Origin: DAITAZ01 sp036824045 | Lineage (GTDB): Bacteria > Pseudomonadota > Gammaproteobacteria > Burkholderiales > Rhodocyclaceae | Direction: 5' to 3' | DNA: 64,000 nucleotides | Assembly (NCBI GenBank): GCA_036824045.1 | Contig: DAITAZ010000004.1 | Coordinates: 1-64,000 of the forward strand | In this document: in pieces, positions 52,570 through 61,237 of the stretch | Layout of the letters: each line of letters opens with the position of its first letter | Numbering within the stretch: the first letter of the stretch is position 1 | Translations under genes and position numbers: made by a program | Notes under the pieces: generated by a model | The model's database searches: none | What the model was told of the DNA's origin: nothing | What the model saw: the letters and a program-made list of their open reading frames with translations, nothing else

Positions 52570-53018
52570 GCGGCATCAAGGGGCGGCAGCGACAGCGGGG
52601 CACTTCGGTGGTGTTCGCCGTGTTCATCCTGGTGATGCTGGCTGGGTTGGGCGGTTACGCCATCAACCTGATGCGGGGGCAGGACGCGGGTTCCGAGCGC
52701 GACATCCTGGGCGCCCGTGCCTATCTGGCCGCCCAGGCCGGGATGGAGTGGGCGCTGTGGCAGGTGATGCAGGCGGGGGGGAGTTGCGCCAGCAGTTCCA
52801 CGCTGGCGGCAGGGAGCCTGCCCGGAACCTTGGCTCCTTTCACGGTGGCCGTACAGTGCGGCAGCACCAGTCATGACGAGGCGGGCAGCGCGCTCAGCCT
52901 CTACACGCTGACGGCCGTGGCCTGTGCGCCTGCCGCCGCCAGCGGTACGCCCTGCCCCAACACGTCAGGCGGCGAAGGCTACGTGGAACGGGAAGTGAGG
53001 CTCGTGGTGGAGCGGTAG
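52566..53018 (+). CDS. mshP: MshP-like pilus protein
   Basis: The 150-residue protein has an N-terminal membrane helix (SVVFAVFILVMLAGLGGYAI) and the ARAYLAAQAGMEWALWQV segment of PilX/MshP proteins. It ends the cluster; no MshQ follows. Confidence 0.82.
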   Translation: MSGIKGRQRQRGTSVVFAVFILVMLAGLGGYAINLMRGQDAGSERDILGARAYLAAQAGMEWALWQVMQAGGSCASSSTLAAGSLPGTLAPFTVAVQCGSTSHDEAGSALSLYTLTAVACAPAAASGTPCPNTSGGEGYVEREVRLVVER

Positions 53019-53057
53019 CCGGGAACGGCAGGCCCCCGAGATGGCACGTGGCGCGGG

Positions 53058-53648
53058 CTAGGTTGCCCCGGTTGTTTCCCTGCCCAACAGGCGGCGGGCG
53101 AGCCGCCACAGCTTGGGCAGGAACCACAGCATGCCGAGCAGGAAGAGCCCAAGCAGGACCAGGAAGATGACCGGCTGGTGAAAGGCGGTGAGCAGGCCGC
53201 CCACCACCAGCGCGTCTTCCCCGGCGGAGGTGACCATGTTGCTGACGGGCTCGGGGGAGGTGTTGATGGCGGCCCGGCTGCCGGCTTTGGTGAGATGGGT
53301 GCCGGCGGTGATGGTGCCGCCCAGCAGGCCGGCAGCGAGCATGATGGCCGGGCTCTGGTCGCCAAGGGCCATGGCGGCCAGGATGGCCCCGCCGGGCACG
53401 CGGATGAAGGTGTGGATGGCGTCCCACAGGCTGTCCAGCGCCGGGACCTTGTCGGCAAAGAACTCCACGGTGAACATCAACCCCGCCGCACTCAGCACCA
53501 GCGGGTGGGTCAGCACTTCGAGGGAGCCCGGCAGGCTCACGTAACCGAAGCGGCCGAGCAAGCCGGCGATGAGAACGACGGCGTAGAGGCGGATGCCGCT
53601 GGCCCAGGCCAGGCCGGAGGCAATGGCGATGTGATTGACGAGATCCAC
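53058..53648 (-). CDS. DUF4126 membrane protein
   Basis: The 196-residue protein has about five hydrophobic stretches and the DUF4126 pattern IASGLAWASGIRLYAVVLIAGLLGR at the N-terminus with GDQSPAIMLAAGLLGG centrally. The function is unknown. It is convergent with mshP. Confidence 0.82.
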   Translation of the reverse strand: MDLVNHIAIASGLAWASGIRLYAVVLIAGLLGRFGYVSLPGSLEVLTHPLVLSAAGLMFTVEFFADKVPALDSLWDAIHTFIRVPGGAILAAMALGDQSPAIMLAAGLLGGTITAGTHLTKAGSRAAINTSPEPVSNMVTSAGEDALVVGGLLTAFHQPVIFLVLLGLFLLGMLWFLPKLWRLARRLLGRETTGAT

Positions 53649-53755
53649 CTGCTATCCTCCCGGTCACATGGTGTGCCTAGGCTGCAAGCCTGCAGCCCAG
53701 GCACGGAAACCCATTCTACGCCGCACGCTCGCACGGGTGCGCTTTGCCGGCTGCG

Positions 53756-54139
53756 ATGCCCATGTTCTGGTTCGATCAACTGGTGGAAGAGCGCATCCGG
53801 GCCGCACAGGCCAAAGGGGAGTTCGATGCGCTGCCGGGCGAAGGGAAACCCCTGGCGCTGGATGACGACTCCCTCATTCCCCCGGAGATGCGCATGGCGG
53901 TGCGCATTCTCAAGAATGCGGGCTATGTGCCGCCCGAACTGCAGGCCTTGTCCCAGATCAACCAGCTCGAAGCCGTCATCCGCTGCGCCGAAGGCGAAGC
54001 CGCCCGCGAAGCCTGCCGCCGCCTCGAATACCTCCTGTGGAAGCTGGACGCGGCGGGCCTGGCCCATACCTCGCAGGCGGTGCTGCAGCGTTACCACGCG
54101 CTGTTGGCGGAGCGGTTGGGAGTGGGTGCGGGAAAATAG
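53756..54139 (+). CDS. DUF1992 (DnaJ C28-like) protein
   Basis: The 127-residue soluble protein has the DUF1992 signature VEERIRAAQAKGEFDALPGEGKPL, then PPEMRMAVRILKNAGYVPPEL, also found in vertebrate DNAJC28. The role is unknown. Two in-frame ATG codons (53756, 53762) are close together; the first is used. Confidence 0.85.
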   Translation: MPMFWFDQLVEERIRAAQAKGEFDALPGEGKPLALDDDSLIPPEMRMAVRILKNAGYVPPELQALSQINQLEAVIRCAEGEAAREACRRLEYLLWKLDAAGLAHTSQAVLQRYHALLAERLGVGAGK

Positions 54140-54233
54140 CGTCCCCTTGCCGGATCGACGCAGCAGCAGGCGTTCAAGTTACCCAACGCGGTGACGATAT
54201 GTTGCTCTATCGAGCGTGTTCGTTGTCCCTGTG

Positions 54234-55139
54234 ATGAAACTTGTTCCTCTCAAGCGTGGCGACCTGGTGGTGGGCAAGCCCTTGCCCTGGCCCCTTTATG
54301 ACTCCACCTGCAACGTGGTGCTCAAGCCGGGCTATGTGCCGGATTCCCCGCGCCAGCTGGAGGGCCTGCTTTCGGGCAACCTGATGCGGGACCTGGACTA
54401 CGTACCGCCGGGGGACGACAAGACGCCTCCGCCGCGGGATGCCGCCCAGCCATCGGTCTTCGCCCTGGAGGACGTGCGGATGGCCATTGGCGACCTGGTG
54501 CAGGTGCAGATGCAAACGGAGTTCGATCATTCGCGCCACTACGTCAGCCTGGTCGGATACATGAGGGACCGGAGCGTCATCGTGTCCACCCCGGTGGTGG
54601 ATGGGAAGGTGATGATGCTGAGGGATGGGCAGGCCTTCATTGTCCGATTGTTCAGCGGCAAGAGCGTCTATGCGTTCAGCACCGTGGTCAACAAGGTGGC
54701 CAATACCCCGTTCCCCCATCTGCATCTGGCCTACCCGCGGGAGGTGCGGGGCGTGGTGGTACGCGGGTCGGCACGGGTGAAGGTGAACATCATCGGCCTG
54801 GTGAGCAACGCCGCTGGCCGGAGCATGGCGTGTACGGTGCGCGATCTGAGCCTGGGGGGAGCCCTTTTTGCCGCAAAGGAACAGATTGCCGACGCCGAGG
54901 AGCACGTGACCCTGAAATTGCGGGTGTTTGTGCACGAAGCGGAACACATCCTCTCGCTCAACTGCCGGCTGCGCTCGATCAACGTCGCCTGCAGCAGCGA
55001 AGATGGGGGGCTGAACATCCTCCACGGAGTCAGTTTCAGCGATCTCAAACCCCAGGATTCCCTGGTGCTCACCGCCCTGATCTACAAGCGCATGGTGGAA
55101 GACGCGGAGGAAGGCGGCATCACGCTGGCCAACATCTGA
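54234..55139 (+). CDS. PilZ-domain protein, likely c-di-GMP effector
   Basis: The 301-residue protein has an N-terminal regulator region (GDLVVGKPLPWPLYDSTC), a YcgR-like beta domain (about 80-170) and a C-terminal PilZ domain with an RxxxR-like RGSAR (about 178-182) and DLSLGG (about 203). This composition fits c-di-GMP binding. The first residue is in some doubt (ATG 54234, six codons into a longer frame). It lies near the MSHA locus, whose ATPase has the MshEN site. Confidence 0.8.
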   Translation: MKLVPLKRGDLVVGKPLPWPLYDSTCNVVLKPGYVPDSPRQLEGLLSGNLMRDLDYVPPGDDKTPPPRDAAQPSVFALEDVRMAIGDLVQVQMQTEFDHSRHYVSLVGYMRDRSVIVSTPVVDGKVMMLRDGQAFIVRLFSGKSVYAFSTVVNKVANTPFPHLHLAYPREVRGVVVRGSARVKVNIIGLVSNAAGRSMACTVRDLSLGGALFAAKEQIADAEEHVTLKLRVFVHEAEHILSLNCRLRSINVACSSEDGGLNILHGVSFSDLKPQDSLVLTALIYKRMVEDAEEGGITLANI

Positions 55140-55163
55140 CCGGCTGGGACGGGCGCAGCAAGA

Positions 55164-55195
55164 ACGACGCCGGGCACTGCCCGGCGTCGTGTTTT
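55164..55195. terminator. Bidirectional terminator after the PilZ gene
   Basis: ACGACGCCGGGC-ACT-GCCCGGCGTCGT is followed by GTTTTC. It lies between the convergent PilZ gene and ccsB and can serve both. Confidence 0.82.
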
Positions 55196-55214
55196 CGACG
55201 GCGAGTCCGGATGC

Positions 55215-56360
55215 TTACAGCGAGCCGTAGGAATGCAGCCCGGAGAGGAACATGTTGACGCCGAGGAATGCGAAGCTGGTGACCACCAGCCCCACCACTG
55301 CCCACCAGGCGAGCATGCGGCCGCGCAAGCCCTTGGTGAGGCGGATGTGCAGCCAGGCTGCGTAGTTGAGCCAGACGATCAGCGCCCAGGTTTCCTTGGG
55401 GTCCCACTGCCAGTAGGTTCCCCAGGCTTCCGCCGCCCACAGGGCCCCGAGGATGGTGGCAATGGTGAAGAAGGCAAAGCCGATGGCGATGGCCCGGTAC
55501 ATCACATCGTCCAGGACCTCGGGTGCGGGCAGGCGGCTGGCCAGGATGCCCCGCTCGGCCAGCAGGTAGGCCACCCCCACCATGGCGGCGAGGGCAAAGG
55601 CGCCGTATCCGATGAAGTTGGCCGGCACGTGAATCTTCATCCAGTAGCTTTGCAGCGCTGGAATCAGCGGCTGGATCTCGTGGGCCTCGCGGGTGAAGGT
55701 GTACCAGAGCAGGAATCCGACGGAGGCGCTGATCACCACCAGCACAAAGGCGCCCATCTGACGGGTACGGTAATGGCCTTCGTAGTACAGGTAGAGGAGG
55801 CCGGTCATCACCGCGAAGAGCACGAACACTTCGTAGAGATTGCTGATGGGGATGTGTCCCACGTCCGGGCTGATCAGATAGCTTTCAAACCAGCGCACCA
55901 GCAGGCCCGCGCCGCCCATGACGCAGGCGGCCCAGGTGAGGAAACTGCCGGTGCGGGCAGCGAACTCCGAGCGGGCGGCCACGCTCACCCAATAGGCGCC
56001 CGTGGCGATGAAGAAGAGCGCGCTCATCCACATGATCGCCGTCTGACTGGAGATCAGGTACTTGAGGAAGAACACCTTTTCAGCCCGCGCCAGATCGCCC
56101 TGGTAGAGCGCGATGCTGGCCAGGGCGATGAGCGCGGCCGCCAACAGAAAGCCACGGAAAGGCTTCCAGGCCCAGCCAATGGCGGCTGTGGCCGGCACCG
56201 TCAGGATCAGGATGCCTTTTTCGTACACATCCATGTAGTCCCCGAACTGCTGCAAGGCGTAGATGGCGCCGACAGCAAGCGCCAATGCAAACAGCCAGTC
56301 CAGCGGGGTGATGCGCTTGAGCAGGCGGATGTGGTGCGGCGGCGATTGGGCGAGTTCCAT
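55215..56360 (-). CDS. ccsB: System II cytochrome c biogenesis protein CcsB/CcsA
   Basis: The 381-residue membrane protein has many helices and the heme-handling WWD-type motif (WGTYWQWDPKETW, about 313-325) with flanking His residues. With ResB it transports and attaches heme to apocytochromes c in the periplasm. ATG 56360 starts MELAQSPPHH, with AGAGGAAC upstream. It lies 50 bases after resB. Confidence 0.95.
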   Translation of the reverse strand: MELAQSPPHHIRLLKRITPLDWLFALALAVGAIYALQQFGDYMDVYEKGILILTVPATAAIGWAWKPFRGFLLAAALIALASIALYQGDLARAEKVFFLKYLISSQTAIMWMSALFFIATGAYWVSVAARSEFAARTGSFLTWAACVMGGAGLLVRWFESYLISPDVGHIPISNLYEVFVLFAVMTGLLYLYYEGHYRTRQMGAFVLVVISASVGFLLWYTFTREAHEIQPLIPALQSYWMKIHVPANFIGYGAFALAAMVGVAYLLAERGILASRLPAPEVLDDVMYRAIAIGFAFFTIATILGALWAAEAWGTYWQWDPKETWALIVWLNYAAWLHIRLTKGLRGRMLAWWAVVGLVVTSFAFLGVNMFLSGLHSYGSL

Positions 56361-56410
56361 GGGTGTTCCTCTAGCGTCTATCCGATTCCCGGACCGGGGC
56401 GGCCGGCGCA

Positions 56411-58450
56411 CTATTGTGCACTGAGCTGGGCGCGCAGCGCTTCGCGATGGGTGGCAAATTCCTTGTCCAGGTCGATGGTCTTCCGGTTGGACGACATGGC
56501 CAGCAAGGCCTCACCCGAGTGCTTGACCAGGACGAAGAAGCGGCGTTCCCGAACGTAGAGCATGAACATCACGCCCAGCACCAGCAGGGCCGAGCCCAGG
56601 TAGACCACGGGCTGCCCGGGGGAGCGGGTGGCCTGGATGACGCTGGCCCGGATCTCCTGAAAATCCTTGAGTTCGAGGAACAGTGGTGCTCCGTAGTGGA
56701 AGCTGTCGTTGGTGGCGTTGAGCACGTCGCGGACGAAATCCGCCTTTTCTCCGTCCATCTGCAGCAAGGGCAGTCCCGCTTTCTCCCGGGCCAGTTGCCA
56801 GGCCTCCCAGGTGACACCCTGCAGCACCTTGAGCAAGGCCTCGGCAGCCTTTTCCCGGTCAGGCTCCGGCACCGATTTCTCGATGAAACGGGAGACGGAT
56901 TCGTAGCCGCCCTGAGAAAAAAGCAGCAAGACCCGTTCGGCGGTTTCCGTGAGCCGCGCTTGCATGGCCTGACCGAGCCGGCTGTCGGTCGCCAGGGCGC
57001 TGGTGGTGAAGCGGCGGGCGATGCGACCACGCTCTTCGGCGTTGAGCAGAACGGAGCGGACGGTGAGGAAAGTGTCCGGTTTGCCATCCGGGTCGGACGG
57101 GATGCGCAGGAAGCGGAACGGCTCGTTGGGGGAACCCCGGACGCCGGACATGAAGTAGGACCTTCCCTCCTGCGTCAGGGGTTGCATGTAGGTGTTGTAT
57201 TCCCGGGCCTGCCCGGCGGCATCCCTAAGCTTGTAGCTGTAGCTGGGACCCACGTTGCGCAGATCCTTCTTGCCGGTCGTTTTGGCGCCGCTTCCCAAAT
57301 GTGTGCCCAGGCGTTCCAGCAACGAGGGCTCCGGGGTTTCGACCGGCTCGGCCATGTTTTCCACGTTGAACGAGCGGAAGCCGGTGAATTCGATGGTGTA
57401 GGTGAAGCTGGGGTGGGTCAGCTTGACCGAATCGCCCACCTCGCCTGCCAAGGGTAGCGAGGTATTGTCACCGGGCTGGAGGCTGCGGGCGACAATGGCG
57501 AGCTTGGTGCCACCGTCGTCGAAGCTGGCTTGGTAGAGGGTGATGCCGCCGTACTCGAACGGTCGGTTCACCTCGATGGTTTTCTCCACCGACTTTCCGC
57601 TAACCTTGTCGGTGAGGATGATGTCGCTGGCAAAACGCTTGGGCGCTCCGGTGCTGTAGTGCTCGATGTGAAACTTCTTGAGCGATATCGAGAAGGGGAG
57701 CGCCTGGATGAGTAGCCCATCCTTCACGTTGAGCGTGGCCACGTCAGCCGAGCGGCCCTCCGGGATGAAGATGTTGCCCCGATAGCTCCAGTTGTCGACG
57801 CCGAGTCGGCTCTCTTCCGGGATGTTGGTCAGCAGTCCCCCCGAGGTGGGCTTCTTGTCGCCCAGCCACATCTGCAGCTTGAGCGGCAGGTTTCCGTCCA
57901 TCAGCCCGCCGATGCAGATCAGCACGATGGCCCCATGGGCCAGGAAGTAGCCCAGGCGGTTGCTGCTTCCGGTTTTTGCGGCGATGAGCACCCCGTCATC
58001 ACGGACGCTGGACCGCGCTTTGTAGCCGCGTTCCCTCAAGTACGCCTCGATCCTCCGCCGGTGAGTGTCCGCATCCGGAGTCGCCGTCTCCAGGACAGCA
58101 CTGTGCGCGAACTGGCGCAGGGACACTTCCTTGGCGTTTTCGCGAAAGCTGCGCATGTCCCGAACCATCTGCGGACCCTGGCGGTAGATGCACAGGCTGG
58201 TGGAAATCACCAGGAAGGCGAGGATCACCAGGAACCATGTGGCGTTATAGACCGCGTAGAGCCCCAGCGCCTCGAATATGGGAAACCAGAACTGGCCAAA
58301 CTGGTTGAGGTAGTTGTTGTAGGGTTCGTTCTGCTTGAGCACCGTGCCGATGATTGAAGCGATGGCCAGAATGCTCAGCAGGCTGATGGCAAACCGCATC
58401 GAACTGACCAGCTCGTAGAGAGCCTTCAGGGTTGAACTGCGTTGGGTCAT
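56411..58450 (-). CDS. resB: System II cytochrome c biogenesis protein ResB (Ccs1)
   Basis: The 679-residue protein has three N-terminal membrane helices (about 15-36, 65-88 and 165-185), a large periplasmic domain, and one near the C-terminus (about 610-632). It is the partner of CcsB, and both are cotranscribed. It precedes cytochrome c4, one of its likely substrates. Confidence 0.95.
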   Translation of the reverse strand: MTQRSSTLKALYELVSSMRFAISLLSILAIASIIGTVLKQNEPYNNYLNQFGQFWFPIFEALGLYAVYNATWFLVILAFLVISTSLCIYRQGPQMVRDMRSFRENAKEVSLRQFAHSAVLETATPDADTHRRRIEAYLRERGYKARSSVRDDGVLIAAKTGSSNRLGYFLAHGAIVLICIGGLMDGNLPLKLQMWLGDKKPTSGGLLTNIPEESRLGVDNWSYRGNIFIPEGRSADVATLNVKDGLLIQALPFSISLKKFHIEHYSTGAPKRFASDIILTDKVSGKSVEKTIEVNRPFEYGGITLYQASFDDGGTKLAIVARSLQPGDNTSLPLAGEVGDSVKLTHPSFTYTIEFTGFRSFNVENMAEPVETPEPSLLERLGTHLGSGAKTTGKKDLRNVGPSYSYKLRDAAGQAREYNTYMQPLTQEGRSYFMSGVRGSPNEPFRFLRIPSDPDGKPDTFLTVRSVLLNAEERGRIARRFTTSALATDSRLGQAMQARLTETAERVLLLFSQGGYESVSRFIEKSVPEPDREKAAEALLKVLQGVTWEAWQLAREKAGLPLLQMDGEKADFVRDVLNATNDSFHYGAPLFLELKDFQEIRASVIQATRSPGQPVVYLGSALLVLGVMFMLYVRERRFFVLVKHSGEALLAMSSNRKTIDLDKEFATHREALRAQLSAQ

Positions 58451-58522
58451 GGTTGTGGTAACGGCGTTGGCTTCAGGGCGGGAATGCCCTGCACGCGGCA
58501 GGGTTTATCTCCCGCCATAGCA

Positions 58523-58551
58523 AAAAGGGGTGACCACTGGCCACCCCTTTT
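58523..58551 (-). terminator. Terminator of cytochrome c4
   Basis: AAAAGGGGTG and CACCCCTTTT pair around a nine-base loop, with T runs in the leftward direction. It lies 29 bases after the cytochrome stop and splits it from resB. Confidence 0.85.
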
Positions 58552-58579
58552 AGACAACTCACCCGTTGCCGGGTTTGAT

Positions 58580-59215
58580 TTAACGCAGACCGGCGATGTA
58601 ATCGGACACGGCCTTGATTTCTGCGTCGGTCATCTTCACGGCGACCATGCGCATCATCTTGGCCGGATCGTTCGCCCGTTCGCCCAGACGGAAGGCCTTC
58701 AACTGGGCTTCGGTGTATTCGGCGAACTGGCCGGACAGACGTGGATACTGGGCGGGCAGACCGGCACCGGCGGGGCCGTGACAGGCGGCGCAGGCGGGCA
58801 GACCCTTGGACTGGTCGCCAGAGCGGTAGAGACGCTGGCCCAATTCAATGGATTCCTTGCTCTTGGCTGCTTCGGGCTTCAGTTTCTGGCCGGCGAAGTA
58901 GGCAGCCAGCCCTCGCATGTCCTCGTCGGACAAGGGGGCGACCATGCCACCCATGACCGGATTGGCACGTTCGGCGGGGGCGCCGTTGTCAGACTTGAAG
59001 TTCTTGAGTTGCTTATAAAGATACTCCGGGTGCTGCCCGGCGATTTTCGGGTTGGCAGCAATGGCACTGTTGCCATCGGCGCCATGACAGGCCACGCAAA
59101 CGGTGGAGGCAATTTGCTGTGCCTTGGCAACGTCAGGCTTGGCGGGAGCGGAATCGGCCGCGTACAGGGCGCCGGACGCGAGCAAAAGCGAAACCAGCAA
59201 GGAGCGCTTGATCAT
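58580..59215 (-). CDS. Diheme cytochrome c4
   Basis: The 211-residue periplasmic protein has a signal peptide (about 1-20) and two cytochrome c domains with CVACH (40-44) and CAACH (about 142-146). Axial Met residues are in VMGGM and KMMRM contexts. It carries electrons between bc1 and terminal oxidases. The adjacent ccs genes attach its heme. Confidence 0.94.
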   Translation of the reverse strand: MIKRSLLVSLLLASGALYAADSAPAKPDVAKAQQIASTVCVACHGADGNSAIAANPKIAGQHPEYLYKQLKNFKSDNGAPAERANPVMGGMVAPLSDEDMRGLAAYFAGQKLKPEAAKSKESIELGQRLYRSGDQSKGLPACAACHGPAGAGLPAQYPRLSGQFAEYTEAQLKAFRLGERANDPAKMMRMVAVKMTDAEIKAVSDYIAGLR

Positions 59216-59375
59216 TTCAACCTCGGGAGCCGTGGAGTCTTGAAAAAACTGATATTCTATACCAGCTCATGGATGCTGCGCCACGGAAAGGCGGAGCCGT
59301 CAAGCTTGATCGGGTGCCGATCGGCGCCACGCCATGTTCAGACGCCACATACAGCCGCTTCGGGCGGCAGGTTCC

Positions 59376-60002
59376 ATGTCCCTTTTCCGTCACGCAGTAT
59401 TCGTTACCTCCGTCGCCCAGACCGCAGGCCTTCCGCCGCCCGAGGGTGCTGAAATAGCATTTGCCGGCCGCTCCAATGCCGGTAAATCCAGCGCCATCAA
59501 TACCCTGGCGGGACATACCCGGCTTGCCTACGTGAGCAAGACTCCCGGGCGCACCCAGCTCATCAACTTTTTCCGCCTGCGGGATGGCGCATTTCTCGTC
59601 GATCTGCCGGGTTATGGCTATGCCCAGGTGCCTGCAGAGATCCGGGCCAACTGGCAACGCCTGCTGGCTCGCTATCTGACCGAGAGGCCCAATCTCGTCG
59701 GTCTGGTGTTGATCATGGATGCTCGTCATCCCCTCACGCCGCTCGACCGGCAGATGATCGACTGGTTTTCGCCCAGCGGTCGCCCCATCCATGTCCTGCT
59801 CACAAAGTCCGACAAGCTTTCCCGGGGCGAGGCGGCGGCCACCCTCCTGAAAGTTCGGCGGGAGGTGGGGCAGATGGGGGCGCAGATCACGGTCCAGCTG
59901 TTTTCCAGCCTGAAGAAGATGGGGGCGGAAGAAGCGGAAGCGGTGATCGGGCAATGGCTGGAACCGGGTGCGGGCACGCAGAGCGCGGATCACGCGACCT
60001 GA
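59376..60002 (+). CDS. engB: Ribosome-biogenesis GTPase EngB (YsxC/YihA)
   Basis: The 208-residue GTPase has G1 GRSNAGKSS (31-39), G3 DLPGYGYA and G4 TKSD. It helps large-subunit assembly. ATG 59376 (MSLFRHAVF) matches the family start; an upstream ATG at 59334 would add 14 atypical residues. It is divergent from the cytochrome gene. Confidence 0.95.
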   Translation: MSLFRHAVFVTSVAQTAGLPPPEGAEIAFAGRSNAGKSSAINTLAGHTRLAYVSKTPGRTQLINFFRLRDGAFLVDLPGYGYAQVPAEIRANWQRLLARYLTERPNLVGLVLIMDARHPLTPLDRQMIDWFSPSGRPIHVLLTKSDKLSRGEAAATLLKVRREVGQMGAQITVQLFSSLKKMGAEEAEAVIGQWLEPGAGTQSADHAT

Positions 60003-60021
60003 TTCATCGCAAACAAGCAGG

Positions 60022-60125
60022 AAAAAAGAAATGCCCCCGGCTAAAGGGGAGAAAAACCGGGGGCGATAATGCCTTATGGAGTAAGGCACCCGCTCAGGGA
60101 GGTAAAGCGGGAGACGGCTCAGCAC
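60022..60125 (-). ncRNA. Candidate small RNA with C/U-rich anti-SD hairpin loops
   Basis: Read leftward, three hairpins occur in a row: CCCGCT/AGCGGG (60111-60089), GCCTTA/TAAGGC (60087-60071) and GCCCCCGG/CCGGGGGC (60064-60033). The last is followed by ATTTCTTTTTT, a good terminator on this strand only. The loops contain CCTCCC, CTCC and CTCCCC, complementary to ribosome binding sites. This is the design of the sRNA families that mask Shine-Dalgarno sequences. The 5' end and promoter are not certain; no clear -35/-10 pair was found. Confidence 0.62.
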
Positions 60126-60220
60126 CATCTGCTTGCTCTGACCAGGGGGGTGAGTAATAAGTTCCGCAGGTTTTTTGCCCGGTTATTCATCAAGCGCAAA
60201 ATACAGTTACAGGACAGCCT

Positions 60221-61237
60221 ATGAGTCTGAATGCCAGCGACAGGGGCGCATTCCCCTTCACCCGCATGCGGCGCATGCGGCGCGATGATTTCTCCCGCCG
60301 ACTGATGCGGGAGTCCATGCTTACTGCGAGCGATCTGATCTACCCGGTTTTTGTACTGGAGGGGAGTGAGCGCTCGGAGCCGGTAGCGTCCATGCCCGGC
60401 GTGTTCCGACACACGCCGGATCGTCTCAAGCACGTGGCCGAGCAGTGCCTGCGGTTGGGTATTCCCGCGATTGCGCTGTTTCCCGTGATCGATCAAAGCC
60501 GGAAGACGGCGGACGCGAGGGAAGCGCTGAATCCGGAGGGGTTGGTGCCGCGCCTGGTGCGCGCACTGAAGCAATCCTTTCCGGAACTGGGGGTGATCAC
60601 CGACGTAGCCCTCGATCCCTATACCAGTCACGGGCAGGATGGTCTCATTGATCAGAGCGGCTACGTTCTCAACGATGAAACACTTGAAGTGCTGGCTCGA
60701 CAAGCACTGGTGCACGCCCAGGCCGGAGCCGACGTGGTGGCGCCGAGTGACATGATGGACGGTCGGGTGGGCCGCATTCGCAGGGAACTGGAGGCGAACA
60801 AGCGCATCCATACGCGTATCCTGGCTTATTCGGCCAAGTACGCGTCGAGCTTCTACGGCCCTTTCCGCGATGCAGTGGGCTCGGCTGGCAACCTGGGCAA
60901 GGGCAACAAGTACACTTACCAGATGGACCCTGCCAACACCGACGAGGCGTTGCGAGAGGTGGCGCTGGATCTGGCCGAGGGGGCAGACATGGTCATGGTG
61001 AAACCCGGAATGCCTTACCTGGACATTGTCCGCCGGGTTAAAGAGACATTCCGTGTGCCGACCTACGCCTATCAGGTGAGCGGCGAGTACGCCATGCTCC
61101 GTGCGGCCATCCAGAATGGTTGGCTGCCCGAACGGGAGTGCGTGCTCGAATCCCTGCTCGCTTTCAAGCGCGCAGGGGCCGACGGGATCCTGACCTACTT
61201 CGCGCTCGACGCGGCGGAGTGGCTCAAGCCTGCCTGA
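60221..61237 (+). CDS. hemB: Delta-aminolevulinic acid dehydratase
   Basis: The 338-residue enzyme condenses two aminolevulinates to porphobilinogen in heme synthesis. The active lysines are in AYSAKYASSFYG and VMVKPGMPYLD. The metal loop reads DVALDPYTSHGQDG with Asp/Ala in place of the zinc cysteines, so it is the Mg2+-type rather than the zinc-type enzyme. Its 3' end overlaps slmA by 43 bases. Confidence 0.97.
   Translation: MSLNASDRGAFPFTRMRRMRRDDFSRRLMRESMLTASDLIYPVFVLEGSERSEPVASMPGVFRHTPDRLKHVAEQCLRLGIPAIALFPVIDQSRKTADAREALNPEGLVPRLVRALKQSFPELGVITDVALDPYTSHGQDGLIDQSGYVLNDETLEVLARQALVHAQAGADVVAPSDMMDGRVGRIRRELEANKRIHTRILAYSAKYASSFYGPFRDAVGSAGNLGKGNKYTYQMDPANTDEALREVALDLAEGADMVMVKPGMPYLDIVRRVKETFRVPTYAYQVSGEYAMLRAAIQNGWLPERECVLESLLAFKRAGADGILTYFALDAAEWLKPA

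Noticed and set aside
60031..60112. Plus-strand CsrB/RsmZ-like RNA with GGA loops
   Set aside because: On the plus strand the loops read GGGGA, GGAG and GGGAGG, as in CsrA-sequestering RNAs, but no T run follows any hairpin. The minus strand has the terminator, so that reading is preferred. The plus-strand option is not fully excluded.
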